DNA of 64,000 nt from Sphingobacterium paucimobilis HER1398 (lineage in GTDB: Bacteria; Bacteroidota; Bacteroidia; Sphingobacteriales; Sphingobacteriaceae): assembly GCF_000416985.1 (NCBI RefSeq), contig NZ_ATDL01000003.1, positions 1 to 64,000 of the forward strand, given 5' to 3'. A program made the position numbers and the translations under genes. Below are positions 31,388 through 40,483 of this stretch, piece after piece. A model generated the notes under the pieces. It was not told where the DNA came from. It did not search any database and worked only from the letters and a program-made list of their open reading frames with translations. The number at the start of each line of letters is the position of its first letter. Within the stretch, counting starts at the first letter, position 1.

Positions 31388-33865
31388 CTAGTACGGATCT
31401 ATATCCAACTGGATCCGTACTCCTGAATTGAGCTTATCCAGTTCGAAGGAAAGTATAGCTGCACGGATAAGCTCCTTGACCTTTACAATACTTACGTGAC
31501 CACGCTCGACCTTTAAGGTGATGGTCTGTATATAATTATTACGCACTCTAGAAACCAAGGGAGGCTCAGGCCCCAACACTCTATCCCCCAATTGTGCACG
31601 TAACAGAACTGCTAGTTTTTGAGCAGAATCCAATGTCTGCTGTTGATCCGGATGCTTAACATCCAAACGTATCAACCTATAAAACGGTGGATAATGAAAG
31701 TTTTTACGTTCTGTAACTTCTTTCATAAACATCCCTTCATAGTCATGCTGAACAACCTGCTCTATAACGCGATGATTAGGTGTATAAGTCTGTATTACGA
31801 CTTTACCCAGGGCATCTCTACGACCCGCCCTTCCGGCAACCTGTGAGAACAATGAGAAAGCTCTTTCATAGGCTCTGAAGTCCGGAAAGTTGATAATCGT
31901 ATCCGCATTAATAATTCCGATCAAGCTCACTCGACCAAAGTCTAGTCCCTTGGCTACCATCTGTGTACCAATCAACACATCATACTCATGATCATCAAAT
32001 GCCGTAATAATTTTATCAAAACCATACTTGCCCCGTGTAGAATCTAAATCTAGCCGACCAATACGAAGCTCTGGCATTAGGATTTCCAACTCTTCCTCCA
32101 CTCGCTCTGTTCCAAAACCTTTACTCTCCATATGTGGCATACCACAAGCTGGACACACATTAATAGGAACCTCTGAATGTCCACAATAATGACAATGTAA
32201 TAAGTGAGATGTTTTATGATAGGTAAGACTTACATCACAATTCACACACTTAGCCACATATCCACAAGTACTACACTGTACGAAAGGAGTATGTCCTCTT
32301 CGGTTTTGAAATAGGATGACTTGCTCTTTACGCCCTACGGCCTCTTTAATTCCATTCAGCAAGGTTTCACTGAAATAGGAGTGCATTTTGTTTTTCCTGC
32401 TTTCTTCAGGAATATCTACAATCTCAATTTCAGGCAATTGTGCCTCCCCATAGCGTCTCAACAGCTGTACCAGTCCATATTTGCCCGCTTTCGCATTATA
32501 ATAACTCTCCACCGATGGTGTAGCTGATCCCAAAAGAACCTTAGCTCCATGAAGATGTCCTAGATATATGGCTGTATCGCGCGCATGATACCTTGGCGCT
32601 GGATCAAACTGTTTATAGGAGTTCTCGTGCTCTTCATCCACGATGATAAGTCCCAAATTTTGAAAGGGCAAAAACACGGAGGATCGAGCCCCAATAATAA
32701 CACGGAACTCATTTTTTAAAACTTTATGCCATACCTCTGCCCGCTCATTGTCATTAAATTTGGAATGATACACCCCTAACTGATTTCCAAAGTGAAGTCT
32801 CAATCGTTCCGTAATCTGGGCAGTCAAAGCAATCTCAGGCAAAAGGTAAAGAGCATTTTTACCCCCCGCAAGCATCTCTTCAATCAACCGAATATAAAGT
32901 TGGGTTTTTCCAGATGCAGTAACGCCATGCAGGAGGACGACATCCTTTTGTCTAAAAAGGCTACCAATTTCATCAAAAGCATATTTTTGATCGTTGCTGA
33001 AATCAAATTCCTTAGTCATCTGCATATCTACCCCTTCAAACCTACTCACTACCTTCTCCCTTATCACAAAGACACCTTTATCGATCAGCGCTGTAATTGC
33101 ACCTGCCCCACAAGCTGTTGCTTCCTGTAAATCTTGTCGGGTTATATCCTGCTTATTCTTTACAAGTTGTAAAAAACCCAATACGGCATCCTGCTGTTTC
33201 GGCGCTCTATTCAGACTGTCCAATAGCAACCTTTTTCCTTCAGAATCATTATATTCAGAGGCCATAGAAAGGAACGTTTTTGTTTTAGGCTTATACTTTT
33301 CTTTTATCTCTTCCGAAATGAGAATAAACCCTTGCTCAAAAAGTGACCTTAATAATGGAAAGACAGATTTTTGCCCTAATATCTTAGTCACATCCGCTAC
33401 ACGAAGCTCTCCTGCAATATCAAGTGCTTCTAAAACCAAATACCCTTTATCGGAAAGTATCGTCCTGTCCAGGTCAGGATTCTCAGCTGCTACAATCTTA
33501 GTCTCAGAAGCCATTTTAAGAGCTGCTGGCAAAGCAGCCTGCATCACCTCTCCCAACTGGCACATATAATAGTCCGACATCCATTGCCACAGTTTTAGTT
33601 GCGTCCCATCGACAATAGCGTTGTCATCGACAACCTCTAAAATATACTTTGCTTCATATTTCAACGGTGCTTCTGTCGAGACATCTTTCACGATGGCCGA
33701 ATACACTTTATTCTTTCCAAACTGAACGATTACCCTTATCCCTATCCTGATTTTTTCATTCCATTCAAAGGGTACTCGATAGGTGTAGGTCTTCGCTATG
33801 AAAAGTGGTAACACCACTTCGACAAATAAAGTCTTACGTTCGGCGAACAAATCAATATTATGCAT
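31388..33865 (-). CDS. priA: Primosomal replication-restart helicase PriA
   Basis: This 825-residue superfamily-2 DNA helicase restarts collapsed replication forks. N-terminal 3'-OH-binding domain (VEVVLPLFIAKTYTYRVP) is followed by a winged-helix region and helicase lobe 1 with Walker A GVTASGKT (Lys320) and DEEH. The zinc module comes next, with four Cys pairs around CSTCGYVAKCVNC and CHYCG...CPACG. Lobe 2 (ILIGTQMVAKGLDF, SQVAGRAGR) and a C-terminal domain complete it. Length is normal. A TATCTTTG element ends 4 nt before the ATG. Confidence 0.97.
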   Translation of the reverse strand: MHNIDLFAERKTLFVEVVLPLFIAKTYTYRVPFEWNEKIRIGIRVIVQFGKNKVYSAIVKDVSTEAPLKYEAKYILEVVDDNAIVDGTQLKLWQWMSDYYMCQLGEVMQAALPAALKMASETKIVAAENPDLDRTILSDKGYLVLEALDIAGELRVADVTKILGQKSVFPLLRSLFEQGFILISEEIKEKYKPKTKTFLSMASEYNDSEGKRLLLDSLNRAPKQQDAVLGFLQLVKNKQDITRQDLQEATACGAGAITALIDKGVFVIREKVVSRFEGVDMQMTKEFDFSNDQKYAFDEIGSLFRQKDVVLLHGVTASGKTQLYIRLIEEMLAGGKNALYLLPEIALTAQITERLRLHFGNQLGVYHSKFNDNERAEVWHKVLKNEFRVIIGARSSVFLPFQNLGLIIVDEEHENSYKQFDPAPRYHARDTAIYLGHLHGAKVLLGSATPSVESYYNAKAGKYGLVQLLRRYGEAQLPEIEIVDIPEESRKNKMHSYFSETLLNGIKEAVGRKEQVILFQNRRGHTPFVQCSTCGYVAKCVNCDVSLTYHKTSHLLHCHYCGHSEVPINVCPACGMPHMESKGFGTERVEEELEILMPELRIGRLDLDSTRGKYGFDKIITAFDDHEYDVLIGTQMVAKGLDFGRVSLIGIINADTIINFPDFRAYERAFSLFSQVAGRAGRRDALGKVVIQTYTPNHRVIEQVVQHDYEGMFMKEVTERKNFHYPPFYRLIRLDVKHPDQQQTLDSAQKLAVLLRAQLGDRVLGPEPPLVSRVRNNYIQTITLKVERGHVSIVKVKELIRAAILSFELDKLNSGVRIQLDIDPY

Positions 33866-33869
33866 CTAA

Positions 33870-33877
33870 CAAAGATA
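33870..33877 (-). promoter_or_regulatory. -7 element for priA
   Basis: TATCTTTG on the minus strand is followed by four bases and then the priA ATG. The predicted start of transcription falls at or next to the ATG, implying a leaderless message. No clear -33 element. Confidence 0.45.
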
Positions 33878-33941
33878 GGTAAAAACCCACAGTAGCACAC
33901 TGCGGTAAAGATGTGACGGATACGAAATCGAGAGAAAAAGA

Positions 33942-34331
33942 CTAAGCTCTATGTTTGACAGCTGCTACAAACAAGCCTATCCAACCGATCATAAAACAAA
34001 GACCACCTAATGGTGTCACCGGCCCTAGGAACTTCCATCCCTCTATTCCCAGCAAAGAGCGAACACTAAGTAGATACAGTGACCCTGAAAACAGAAGAAT
34101 TCCAATAGTAAAAGCTATAAAGGATACACGGATGGATTGACTTTTGGCTCTGGAAAAAGTAGAAAGAAACAGTAAGGCAAAAACGTGATAAAAATGATAT
34201 TGATTGGCAGTCTTCCAAGTGCCCAGATGATAATCACTGATTTTTCCTTCTAGACCGTGTGCTCCAAATGCTCCTAAAGCCACAGCGATCAAACCCAAAA
34301 AAGAAGCAGTTAAAATGATTTGCTTATTCAT
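33942..34331 (-). CDS. DUF423 (YgdD-like) membrane protein
   Basis: This 129-residue inner-membrane protein has four predicted membrane segments and the family signature GAFGAHGLEGKISDYHLGTW (about 22-41), followed by YHFYHVFALL. The C-terminal part has SLYLLSVRSLLGIEGWKFLG and PLGGLCFMIGW. Function is unknown across the family. It precedes priA on the same strand by 76 nt but priA has its own promoter element. Confidence 0.9.
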   Translation of the reverse strand: MNKQIILTASFLGLIAVALGAFGAHGLEGKISDYHLGTWKTANQYHFYHVFALLFLSTFSRAKSQSIRVSFIAFTIGILLFSGSLYLLSVRSLLGIEGWKFLGPVTPLGGLCFMIGWIGLFVAAVKHRA

Positions 34332-34572
34332 GTATTTTTATTCAGAAACTACTTATGTTGAACTTTTGTTTATAAATGTATAAAATATCCCCTATAAATT
34401 AGGCATTTTTATTTTTTTACAGCTAAAGACCATTAAAAGATCAGTATTTGCGTCGAATATCAGCATTCACGACACATTCTATTACCAATAGAAAATATTC
34501 ACCTGATTAAATGAATTCAAACAATGATGAAAAGTTTTTGTTACGTTATTTATAAAATAGCAGTGAAATAAG

Positions 34573-34580
34573 TAGGTTTG
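34573..34580 (+). promoter_or_regulatory. -7 element for the 870-aa gene
   Basis: TAGGTTTG, followed by CAAT and then the ATG at 34585. The four-base gap predicts a leaderless transcript. A -33 TTTG at 19-21 nt is not visible. Confidence 0.45.
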
Positions 34581-34584
34581 CAAT

Positions 34585-37197
34585 ATGCGAAATACTATTA
34601 TCCTTTCGGTAATTCTATTTGTAGCGGTTGTCGCTGCTTCCATATATTACTTCCGTGATCTTGATGGTGAACATAACCGAGCAGCCAAGCCACTACGTTA
34701 TCTCCCGGACAATGCGCTTCTAATTGCTGCTATTGGAAACAATGAAGCCTCGGATAATATCTTTAAAGACTTTGAGATTTTTGAAGCTCTACTAGGGAAA
34801 CAGGATTTTGACTTGATAAGCGAATTCAAGATTAACCTGCTGCGCCATGAAGCTCTAAAAAAATATGTGGACGACTCCGAAGTATACATTTCCTTCCATC
34901 CTGAAGGCAAGAAAACAGAAAGTATACTCACTATCCCGACTTCTACAGCGATCGCTTCATCCGAATTTGCTACTATATTAAATACAATTCGTAAACAATA
35001 CAAAATTAACGACATAGACACCTTAGGGCATAAAGTATATCAGATACAATACGGGGCAAAAGATTCGACTTTGTTTTCTGTTTATTACAACAACATTTTC
35101 TTTGCCACCAAGTCTATAAACCTGCTTACCAGAATACTCGACAAGCATAGTAAACATCTTCCCGATTCCCAGATCGATTTCTTTCTGAAAGGTGATTCAC
35201 GCAACACAGCGTTAAGTATTTACTTTCCACACCAACAATATGACAGTATCGTAAATTTATATCAACGCAGAAACAGTGGTGCTTTTTTAGATTTATTCAA
35301 AAATATGCAGGGACAGTCGGTTTGGAACATCAACTTCAAACAAGATGCGTTAATGCTTACCGGAGAAAGTGAACTTGACCAATACTCGGAAAACTACGTC
35401 TCTTTATTTAAAAATCAGGAAAAGACAAGTCAGCGTCTATATACCTACTTTCCTTCTAGCACAGCAGTATATATGGAGTGTAGTATAAGTGATCGTACTC
35501 GTTTTCAAAAAGATCTAAAGGATCTCTTTAAAAGAAGAAAGGAAAAAATTGCAGAAGAAATCGACACAACAGGAAGACGAGAACAGCTTACAAACTTAAT
35601 GGGTAATGATATTGCTTTTGTCGAAACGGCTTCCAGCAGTTTTATAGGCTATATTAGATTGGAGAACAAGGAATCCTGGGTGGAGCTGGAGAAAGATTTC
35701 TTAGAGAATCTACAAGACTCTATCTACCGCTTTAAATCATCAGGTTTACTGTATGCGCAATTTGGAGACCTTTTTAAAGAGCTACCCCGCCCTTATGTAA
35801 CACGCATTGACGATGTACTAGTCCTAGCCAACAGTAGCAGGACATTAAAAGATTACAAAGACGATGTGGAAAGAAGAGACTTCCTAACAGGAACATTAGG
35901 ATTTAAAAACTTTGAAAAATTACAGGGAAATGAGGCCAACGTTACACTTTTTGTACACACAAGAAATGCAAACTCTAAGCTATTAAACTCCTTGAACCAA
36001 CCTTTCCAAAACAACTTTAAAGACAAAGAAAATTTTGGTTTTCAGGATTTCTATTCCTGGTCCGTACAGTTGTCTGGTAATGCAGGTAAATTCACCTCAC
36101 AGCTTTATGCACTATTCAAAAGCAAGAATGCCCTGGGGGCTACGCCAGAATGGACCTATTCTTTTGAGAACAAGGCCATCACAAAACCATACATATTTGA
36201 GCATTCCGACACGAGTCAATTTATACTCATCCAAGAACTGGACCACACCGTCCATGCAATCAGCCCGCAAGGTCAAAAACTATGGTCTACAGTATTCGCT
36301 GGTCGAGTTGTCGGCGATATTCAACAGCTAGAAGATCGCAGCATGCTGTTAGTAACAGATCGTAATCGATTATATCGCTTTGACACGAACGGAAAACCAT
36401 TAAAAGGATTTTCTGTGGAAATTCCGGATGAGCCCATAGCTCAACCTTCTGTGGTGACCCTACAAGGAAAAACAATAATCTTGGTACCTACCCGAAAGAA
36501 GATCCATGCTTTTGAGATGAATGGTACCCACCAGAATAACTGGGGGACTTTGGAGATAGAAGGCGATATATTAGGTCCTGTGTTCAATGCCCATAATCAA
36601 ATTGCTATAGGCACTACCTCCGGCAAAATATATCTTATCAATGAGAACGGACAAAAATCACGTGAAATTCGAATAGGAAATAACATCCAACTCCGAAATC
36701 CTATCGGCTTGCTACAAGAGAATAGCCCTAACAGTGATTTTCTCGCAATAGATACTACAGGTCGCTTGTACATAATACCCACTGAGGGAACAAGCAAGTC
36801 CTTTTTACTGGATCGAATGGCTGCATCCAGTCTAGCAGACTTTGTAAATATAAATACGTCGCCCCACTCGGAACTTGTCAATATCAACAATGATCTCCTA
36901 CGCGTCTATGACATTGCAGACAGCACACGTCTTCTTTTTGAGTACAACTTTACGAAGACAATCAATGATCGTCCACAGTACTTTCGACTGCCCAACAACG
37001 GGGGATTCCGAATCGGAGTTGCTTCAAAGGCCACAAACCTTATTTATCTTTTCAATAGCGAGGGTGGTTTAGAAAATGGATTCCCTGTAGAAGGACAACC
37101 ATTGTTCCATTATGGCCGAATAAACTATAATAGTGACATCTATTTATTGTGTATGCGACGCGACCATAAACTATATGCTTTTAAACATCAAAAATAG
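34585..37197 (+). CDS. Membrane-anchored protein with C-terminal propeller-like domain
   Basis: I cannot name this 870-residue protein. One N-terminal membrane segment (about 5-23) places the rest in the periplasm. The middle (about 40-520) is alpha/beta without a motif I recognise and resembles proteins whose N-terminal halves are annotated as uncharacterised. The C-terminal part (about 530-870) has repeating strands such as HTVHAISPQGQKLWSTVF, NRLYRFDTNGKPLKGF, KKIHAFEMNGT and GKIYLINENGQKSREI. These have the look of a PQQ/quinoprotein-type beta-propeller. A scaffold or envelope-assembly role is plausible. It stands 225 nt upstream of the DHH gene's promoter region. Confidence 0.75.
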   Translation: MRNTIILSVILFVAVVAASIYYFRDLDGEHNRAAKPLRYLPDNALLIAAIGNNEASDNIFKDFEIFEALLGKQDFDLISEFKINLLRHEALKKYVDDSEVYISFHPEGKKTESILTIPTSTAIASSEFATILNTIRKQYKINDIDTLGHKVYQIQYGAKDSTLFSVYYNNIFFATKSINLLTRILDKHSKHLPDSQIDFFLKGDSRNTALSIYFPHQQYDSIVNLYQRRNSGAFLDLFKNMQGQSVWNINFKQDALMLTGESELDQYSENYVSLFKNQEKTSQRLYTYFPSSTAVYMECSISDRTRFQKDLKDLFKRRKEKIAEEIDTTGRREQLTNLMGNDIAFVETASSSFIGYIRLENKESWVELEKDFLENLQDSIYRFKSSGLLYAQFGDLFKELPRPYVTRIDDVLVLANSSRTLKDYKDDVERRDFLTGTLGFKNFEKLQGNEANVTLFVHTRNANSKLLNSLNQPFQNNFKDKENFGFQDFYSWSVQLSGNAGKFTSQLYALFKSKNALGATPEWTYSFENKAITKPYIFEHSDTSQFILIQELDHTVHAISPQGQKLWSTVFAGRVVGDIQQLEDRSMLLVTDRNRLYRFDTNGKPLKGFSVEIPDEPIAQPSVVTLQGKTIILVPTRKKIHAFEMNGTHQNNWGTLEIEGDILGPVFNAHNQIAIGTTSGKIYLINENGQKSREIRIGNNIQLRNPIGLLQENSPNSDFLAIDTTGRLYIIPTEGTSKSFLLDRMAASSLADFVNINTSPHSELVNINNDLLRVYDIADSTRLLFEYNFTKTINDRPQYFRLPNNGGFRIGVASKATNLIYLFNSEGGLENGFPVEGQPLFHYGRINYNSDIYLLCMRRDHKLYAFKHQK

Positions 37198-37275
37198 CTA
37201 AGACTCGATGCTAGAGAAAGGACAATTATCTCTTTTTTTATTGCGAAAACACAGTGTAATTGCATTAAAAATAAT

Positions 37276-37306
37276 TTTCTTGCCAAACGAATAATTTGTA
37301 CGTTTG
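37276..37306 (+). promoter_or_regulatory. Promoter for the DHH phosphoesterase gene
   Basis: TACGTTTG at 37299-37306 matches TAnnTTTG. An upstream TTG at 37280 is about 16 nt away, shorter than usual. It supports the ATG at 37323 over an in-frame TTG that lies upstream of the -7 element. Confidence 0.5.
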
Positions 37307-37322
37307 TATTCTTATATTTTTT

Positions 37323-38333
37323 ATGTTACGAGGAGAAAATAATTTAACGTTACTGTCCCAACCTAGACGTATTGTCATTACAACACATCACAAGCCCGAT
37401 GGAGACGCTTTAGGCTCATCCCTAGCGCTATATCATTGGCTTAAAAAAAGGAATCATGATGTTTCTGTAGTACTATCATCAGATTTCCCTTCTTTTTTGG
37501 ACTGGATGCCGGGACGTTCAGACGCCATTATCTATCCCGAACAGACCAAGTCTGCAAAGGAGCTATTGGCTAATGCTGAAATTGTATTCTGTCTGGACTA
37601 CAGTGCACTTTCTCGAACAAATATTCTCGAACAGTTTATTACCGCATCTCCTGGTCAAAAGTGGATGATTGACCATCATTTAGACCCAGAAGATTTCGCA
37701 TCGTTGGTTTATTGGGACTCTTCTGCTGCTGCCACAGCACAGTTGATTTACACTTTTATAGCGGACGTACTTGAGGCTCGCGAAGAAATAAATGCCGATA
37801 TAGCGACTTGTTTATATGCAGGTATTATGACCGATACCGGCTCCTTCCGCTTCCGTTCTACGACCGCCGCTGTGCACCACATTATAGCCAACCTGATTGA
37901 AGCTGGAGCACGGAATTGGGAAATCCATGAACACATCTATAACAGTTCAACAGAGCGTCGATTGAAATTTTTAGGTTATGCCCTCCTCAACTGTCTCGAA
38001 GTAATACCGGAATACAATACAGCACTTTTCGCGATAAGTAAAGAAGACCTCGCGCAATTTGACATCACGACAGGCGATACGGAGGGATTAGTGAATTATG
38101 CATTATCGATAAAAGGTATCCGTTTAGCTGCATTAATTATTGACAGAACTGAATTAATTAAATTATCTTTACGCTCGATTGGCGAAATCCCATGTAATGA
38201 AATATGTAAAAAGTATTTCAATGGGGGAGGACATTTGAATGCCTCTGGAGGTAGTTCTACTTCTGATTTAGCTGCTGTTGTAAATACATTTAAATCTATA
38301 TTACCAGAGTATAACGATATATTAACAAAGTAA
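37323..38333 (+). CDS. DHH-family phosphoesterase (NrnA-like oligoribonuclease/pAp phosphatase)
   Basis: This 336-residue DHH/DHHA1 protein degrades nanoRNAs or dephosphorylates pAp in related bacteria. Motifs: THHKPDGDALGSSLAL (about 22-37), FCLDYS, the DHH signature MIDHHLDP near 118, MTDTGSFRF, and the DHHA1 substrate motif GGGHLNASGG near 300. All metal-binding Asp/His residues appear intact. It is a single gene with its own promoter, about 100 nt upstream of the FKBP lipoprotein gene. Confidence 0.92.
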   Translation: MLRGENNLTLLSQPRRIVITTHHKPDGDALGSSLALYHWLKKRNHDVSVVLSSDFPSFLDWMPGRSDAIIYPEQTKSAKELLANAEIVFCLDYSALSRTNILEQFITASPGQKWMIDHHLDPEDFASLVYWDSSAAATAQLIYTFIADVLEAREEINADIATCLYAGIMTDTGSFRFRSTTAAVHHIIANLIEAGARNWEIHEHIYNSSTERRLKFLGYALLNCLEVIPEYNTALFAISKEDLAQFDITTGDTEGLVNYALSIKGIRLAALIIDRTELIKLSLRSIGEIPCNEICKKYFNGGGHLNASGGSSTSDLAAVVNTFKSILPEYNDILTK

Positions 38334-38439
38334 ATAAGTATTAATCAATAAAATGAAGACCATCACGATTTATTCTATCTATCACCAAGAAGAATAAATC
38401 AGATAGCTTTCATACCAAATGAAAACAATTTTAAAATAG

Positions 38440-39435
38440 ATGAAAAAATCAGTTTTATTTTTATCAGCAGCCGCTATGTTACTGGCTGCCTCATGCCAGA
38501 GCTTCAAAAAAGGCGAAGGCGGTCTAGAGTACAGTATTGTGGACGATGTTGCCAAAGAAAAAGCCGTAGCAGGCGATTTTTTATCTGTCGATCTAACGAT
38601 CACGTCCGACAAGAACGACTCTTTATTAAACAGCACATATGACTTGGGGTTACCTCAAATTGTAAATATTGCACCAGATTCTATTCCTGGAGCCTATAAG
38701 GGAGATTACAACTCTATGTTCAAATTCTTAGGTGAAGGTGACTCTGCTGTATTCAAATTAAATATGGATACTATGGCGGCCAAAACAGGACAGCCTAAAC
38801 CAGAATTCGCAGACAAATTTGTTACGTTTACTGTTAAGGTAAGAAAACACTTCAAAAAAGGTCAATTAACAGATTCTGCCTTATACGCTGAAATCGATGG
38901 TTATTTCAAAGGTGAATTAGAAGGTCTGAAAAAAGCGGAAGAAGGAAAAATATCAAGCTATATCGCTGGTAAAAAACTAGAGCCTAAAAAGACAGCATCG
39001 GGATTGCAATATGTTATTGCGGAAGAAGGAAAAGGCCCTAAACCGGTATTGGGAGATACTGTGGTTGTAAACTATACTGGTATGTTGACCAACGGTACGG
39101 TTTTCGATTCATCAATCAAAGAAAATGCAATTAAAGGAAAACTTCCTGTAGACCCTATGCGTACTTTCGAACCGATTCGTTTCCCAATTGGTGTACAACC
39201 GGTAATTGAAGGATGGACAGAAGCTCTTTACTTATTTGGTAAAGGTACAAAAGCAACACTTATTATTCCTTCGGCATTGGCTTACGGAGATCGTCCTGCA
39301 GGACAAAAAATTCCTCCTTATGCACCGTTGATTTTCGATGTAGAACTAGTTGACGTAATTAAAGGAGTAGCTCCAGCACAAGCACCAGCTACACCTAATG
39401 CTACCGCTCCAACAGTAACGGAACCTACAAACTAA
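38440..39435 (+). CDS. Lipoprotein FKBP-type peptidyl-prolyl isomerase
   Basis: This 331-residue periplasmic or outer-membrane lipoprotein has lipobox LAASC (Cys about 19). Two FKBP-like halves are visible: a degenerate one (about 30-130) and a full domain (about 195-310) with GDTVVVNYTGMLTNGTVFDS and AYGDRPAGQKIPPYAPLIFD. The C-terminus is Ala/Pro/Thr-rich (APAQAPATPNATAPTVTEP), a flexible tail. It probably assists folding of envelope proteins. A strong terminator follows 20 nt after the stop. Confidence 0.92.
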   Translation: MKKSVLFLSAAAMLLAASCQSFKKGEGGLEYSIVDDVAKEKAVAGDFLSVDLTITSDKNDSLLNSTYDLGLPQIVNIAPDSIPGAYKGDYNSMFKFLGEGDSAVFKLNMDTMAAKTGQPKPEFADKFVTFTVKVRKHFKKGQLTDSALYAEIDGYFKGELEGLKKAEEGKISSYIAGKKLEPKKTASGLQYVIAEEGKGPKPVLGDTVVVNYTGMLTNGTVFDSSIKENAIKGKLPVDPMRTFEPIRFPIGVQPVIEGWTEALYLFGKGTKATLIIPSALAYGDRPAGQKIPPYAPLIFDVELVDVIKGVAPAQAPATPNATAPTVTEPTN

Positions 39436-39450
39436 GAGTAAAAAGATTAT

Positions 39451-39486
39451 AAAAAAACGCCCGAGAGATCGGGCGTTTTTCTTTTT
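39451..39486 (+). terminator. Intrinsic terminator after the FKBP gene
   Basis: ACGCCCGA, loop GAGA and TCGGGCGT are followed by a T run; an A run precedes it, so it may work in both directions. It ends the FKBP transcript just before the unusual repeat region. Confidence 0.92.
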
Positions 39487-39725
39487 TAACCATTGTCCTT
39501 ACAACTTCATAATTATGTAATACTAGAAGCTCTTCACTTCCTATTCAACACCACAAACATAACCTCGTAATGAAGGCAAAATGAAAGTATCAGCGTCAAA
39601 AATTGAGATAGGTCTATATCGTACATTTCGCGCCGTTTGGCGCTGACAGACAGCTTTTAAGATTCTGCTACATACTTATTGGGATAGTGCCCACAGTATA
39701 TGGGGCATCACCACCCACCACGGAC
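39487..39725. other. Intergenic stretch before the 21-bp array
   Basis: No gene is supportable here. It contains a short GCGCC-GTTT-GGCGC hairpin at 39630-39643. The sequence is less AT-rich than flanking intergenic DNA near 39700. Confidence 0.5.
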
Positions 39726-40062
39726 AATCTCGTACAAAAGTGTGAGGGACTGGTACCGAACTTTCACATTCTCACACAAAAGTTCAATAGATAGATACCT
39801 AACTTTAAGAGTTCTGTACATAAATGGCAAACAGTTGTACAAAACTTTCATAATCTTGTGCACAAGTTTGAAACTTCTGTACAGAACTAGAAAGAATCTG
39901 TACAAAACATCAATTGCTCTGTACAAGAATTAGATAGTCCTGTACAGAAGTACGATAGTCTTGTACAAATGTTTAAAAGTATTGTACAAGACATTCGCAG
40001 AACTGCACAAAACAACAGCAAACCTGTACAAGGAAAGTACATTCCTGTACAGGTTTACCGCA
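39726..40062. repeat. 21-bp periodic palindrome array (16 units)
   Basis: A GTAC core, usually within YTGTACAR, recurs at exactly 21-bp steps: 39732, 39753, then degenerate ACAC 39774 and ATAC 39795, then 39816, 39837, GTGC 39858, 39879, 39900, 39921, 39942, 39963, 39984, GCAC 40005, 40026 and 40047. No unit breaks register; sequence between cores drifts freely. Because the core is palindromic, both strands read as heptads with Leu-Tyr-Lys/Arg (LYKT..., LYRT...). Each strand has one in-frame stop inside the array (TAG at 39931 on plus, TAA on minus near it) and no good start. It could be a decayed heptad-repeat gene or a non-coding protein-binding array with all sites on one helix face. I know no named element like it. 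Confidence 0.85.
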
Positions 40063-40097
40063 TCATTTCATGAAACACAGCTACGAGCGCCCCCTAG

Positions 40098-40483
40098 TCA
40101 CGACTTCTTTTTATACTTTGATACCATGAGGTCCTTAGCTAGACCACGGGCAAAGTAATAATCAATTTTCCCCAACTTCATCGGGTCGAGCTTTTCATCT
40201 GCTACGTAATTACGAAAGGTCGCATCCGATATGCACAGCTTTTTCAACACCTCCTGCTTGAACAGCAATGCTAATCCAATAGCGACAGTAGATCACGGTC
40301 GAGAATCTCGCCCATCTGCAGCATCAGGTCTTCGATCCGACCGATGCGTCGTTGTAGCAGTTCCATCTGCTGCTCCTGGTTTTGAAGAATAGCCTGTTGG
40401 ATCAAAAAAGTCTCATGCTGCTTTTCATTTAGATCATTGGCCCTGATCGTCTGGTCGATCAGCTGTTGGAATAGTTTTTCCAT
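40098..40483 (-). pseudogene. Frameshifted small coiled-coil/helix-turn-helix gene
   Basis: The ATG at 40483 opens a 70-residue frame rich in Gln/Glu/Leu (coiled coil, about 15-60, ending MGEILDRDLLSLLD) that stops near 40271. The next frame then encodes, without a start codon, ALLFKQEVLKKLCISDATF, followed by RNYVADEKLDPMKLGKIDYY and a basic end (SKYKKKS), stopping at 40098. The second part looks like the helix-turn-helix/excisionase-like domain of small Bacteroidota mobile-element proteins. Together the parts would make about 128 residues. The ATG-to-stop distance is not a multiple of three and a -1 shift joins them. Either a one-base loss inactivated it or ribosomes shift frame. The 21-bp array lies 35 bp downstream. 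Confidence 0.65.

Noticed and set aside
31390-31421. 10-bp inverted repeat AGTACGGATC...GATCCGTACT as terminator
   Set aside because: It lies within the priA coding sequence, lacks a T run on either side and could be chance.
37212-37240. AGAGA...TCTCT with a T run after the 870-aa gene
   Set aside because: The stem is only about 5 bp with a long loop, too weak to call a terminator.
39630-39643. GCGCC-GTTT-GGCGC hairpin before the array
   Set aside because: Five base pairs only and no supporting context; noted within the intergenic entry but not called as a regulatory site.
39726-40062. CRISPR array interpretation
   Set aside because: The 21-bp unit is too short, the repeats are not constant outside an 8-bp core and no cas genes are near.
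39700-40158. Plus-strand frame through the 21-bp array read as one gene
   Set aside because: It has a TAG at 39931, no plausible start or leader, and its last 60 bases run antisense to the end of the HTH gene. A minus-strand frame is equally open, so coding direction is undecided.
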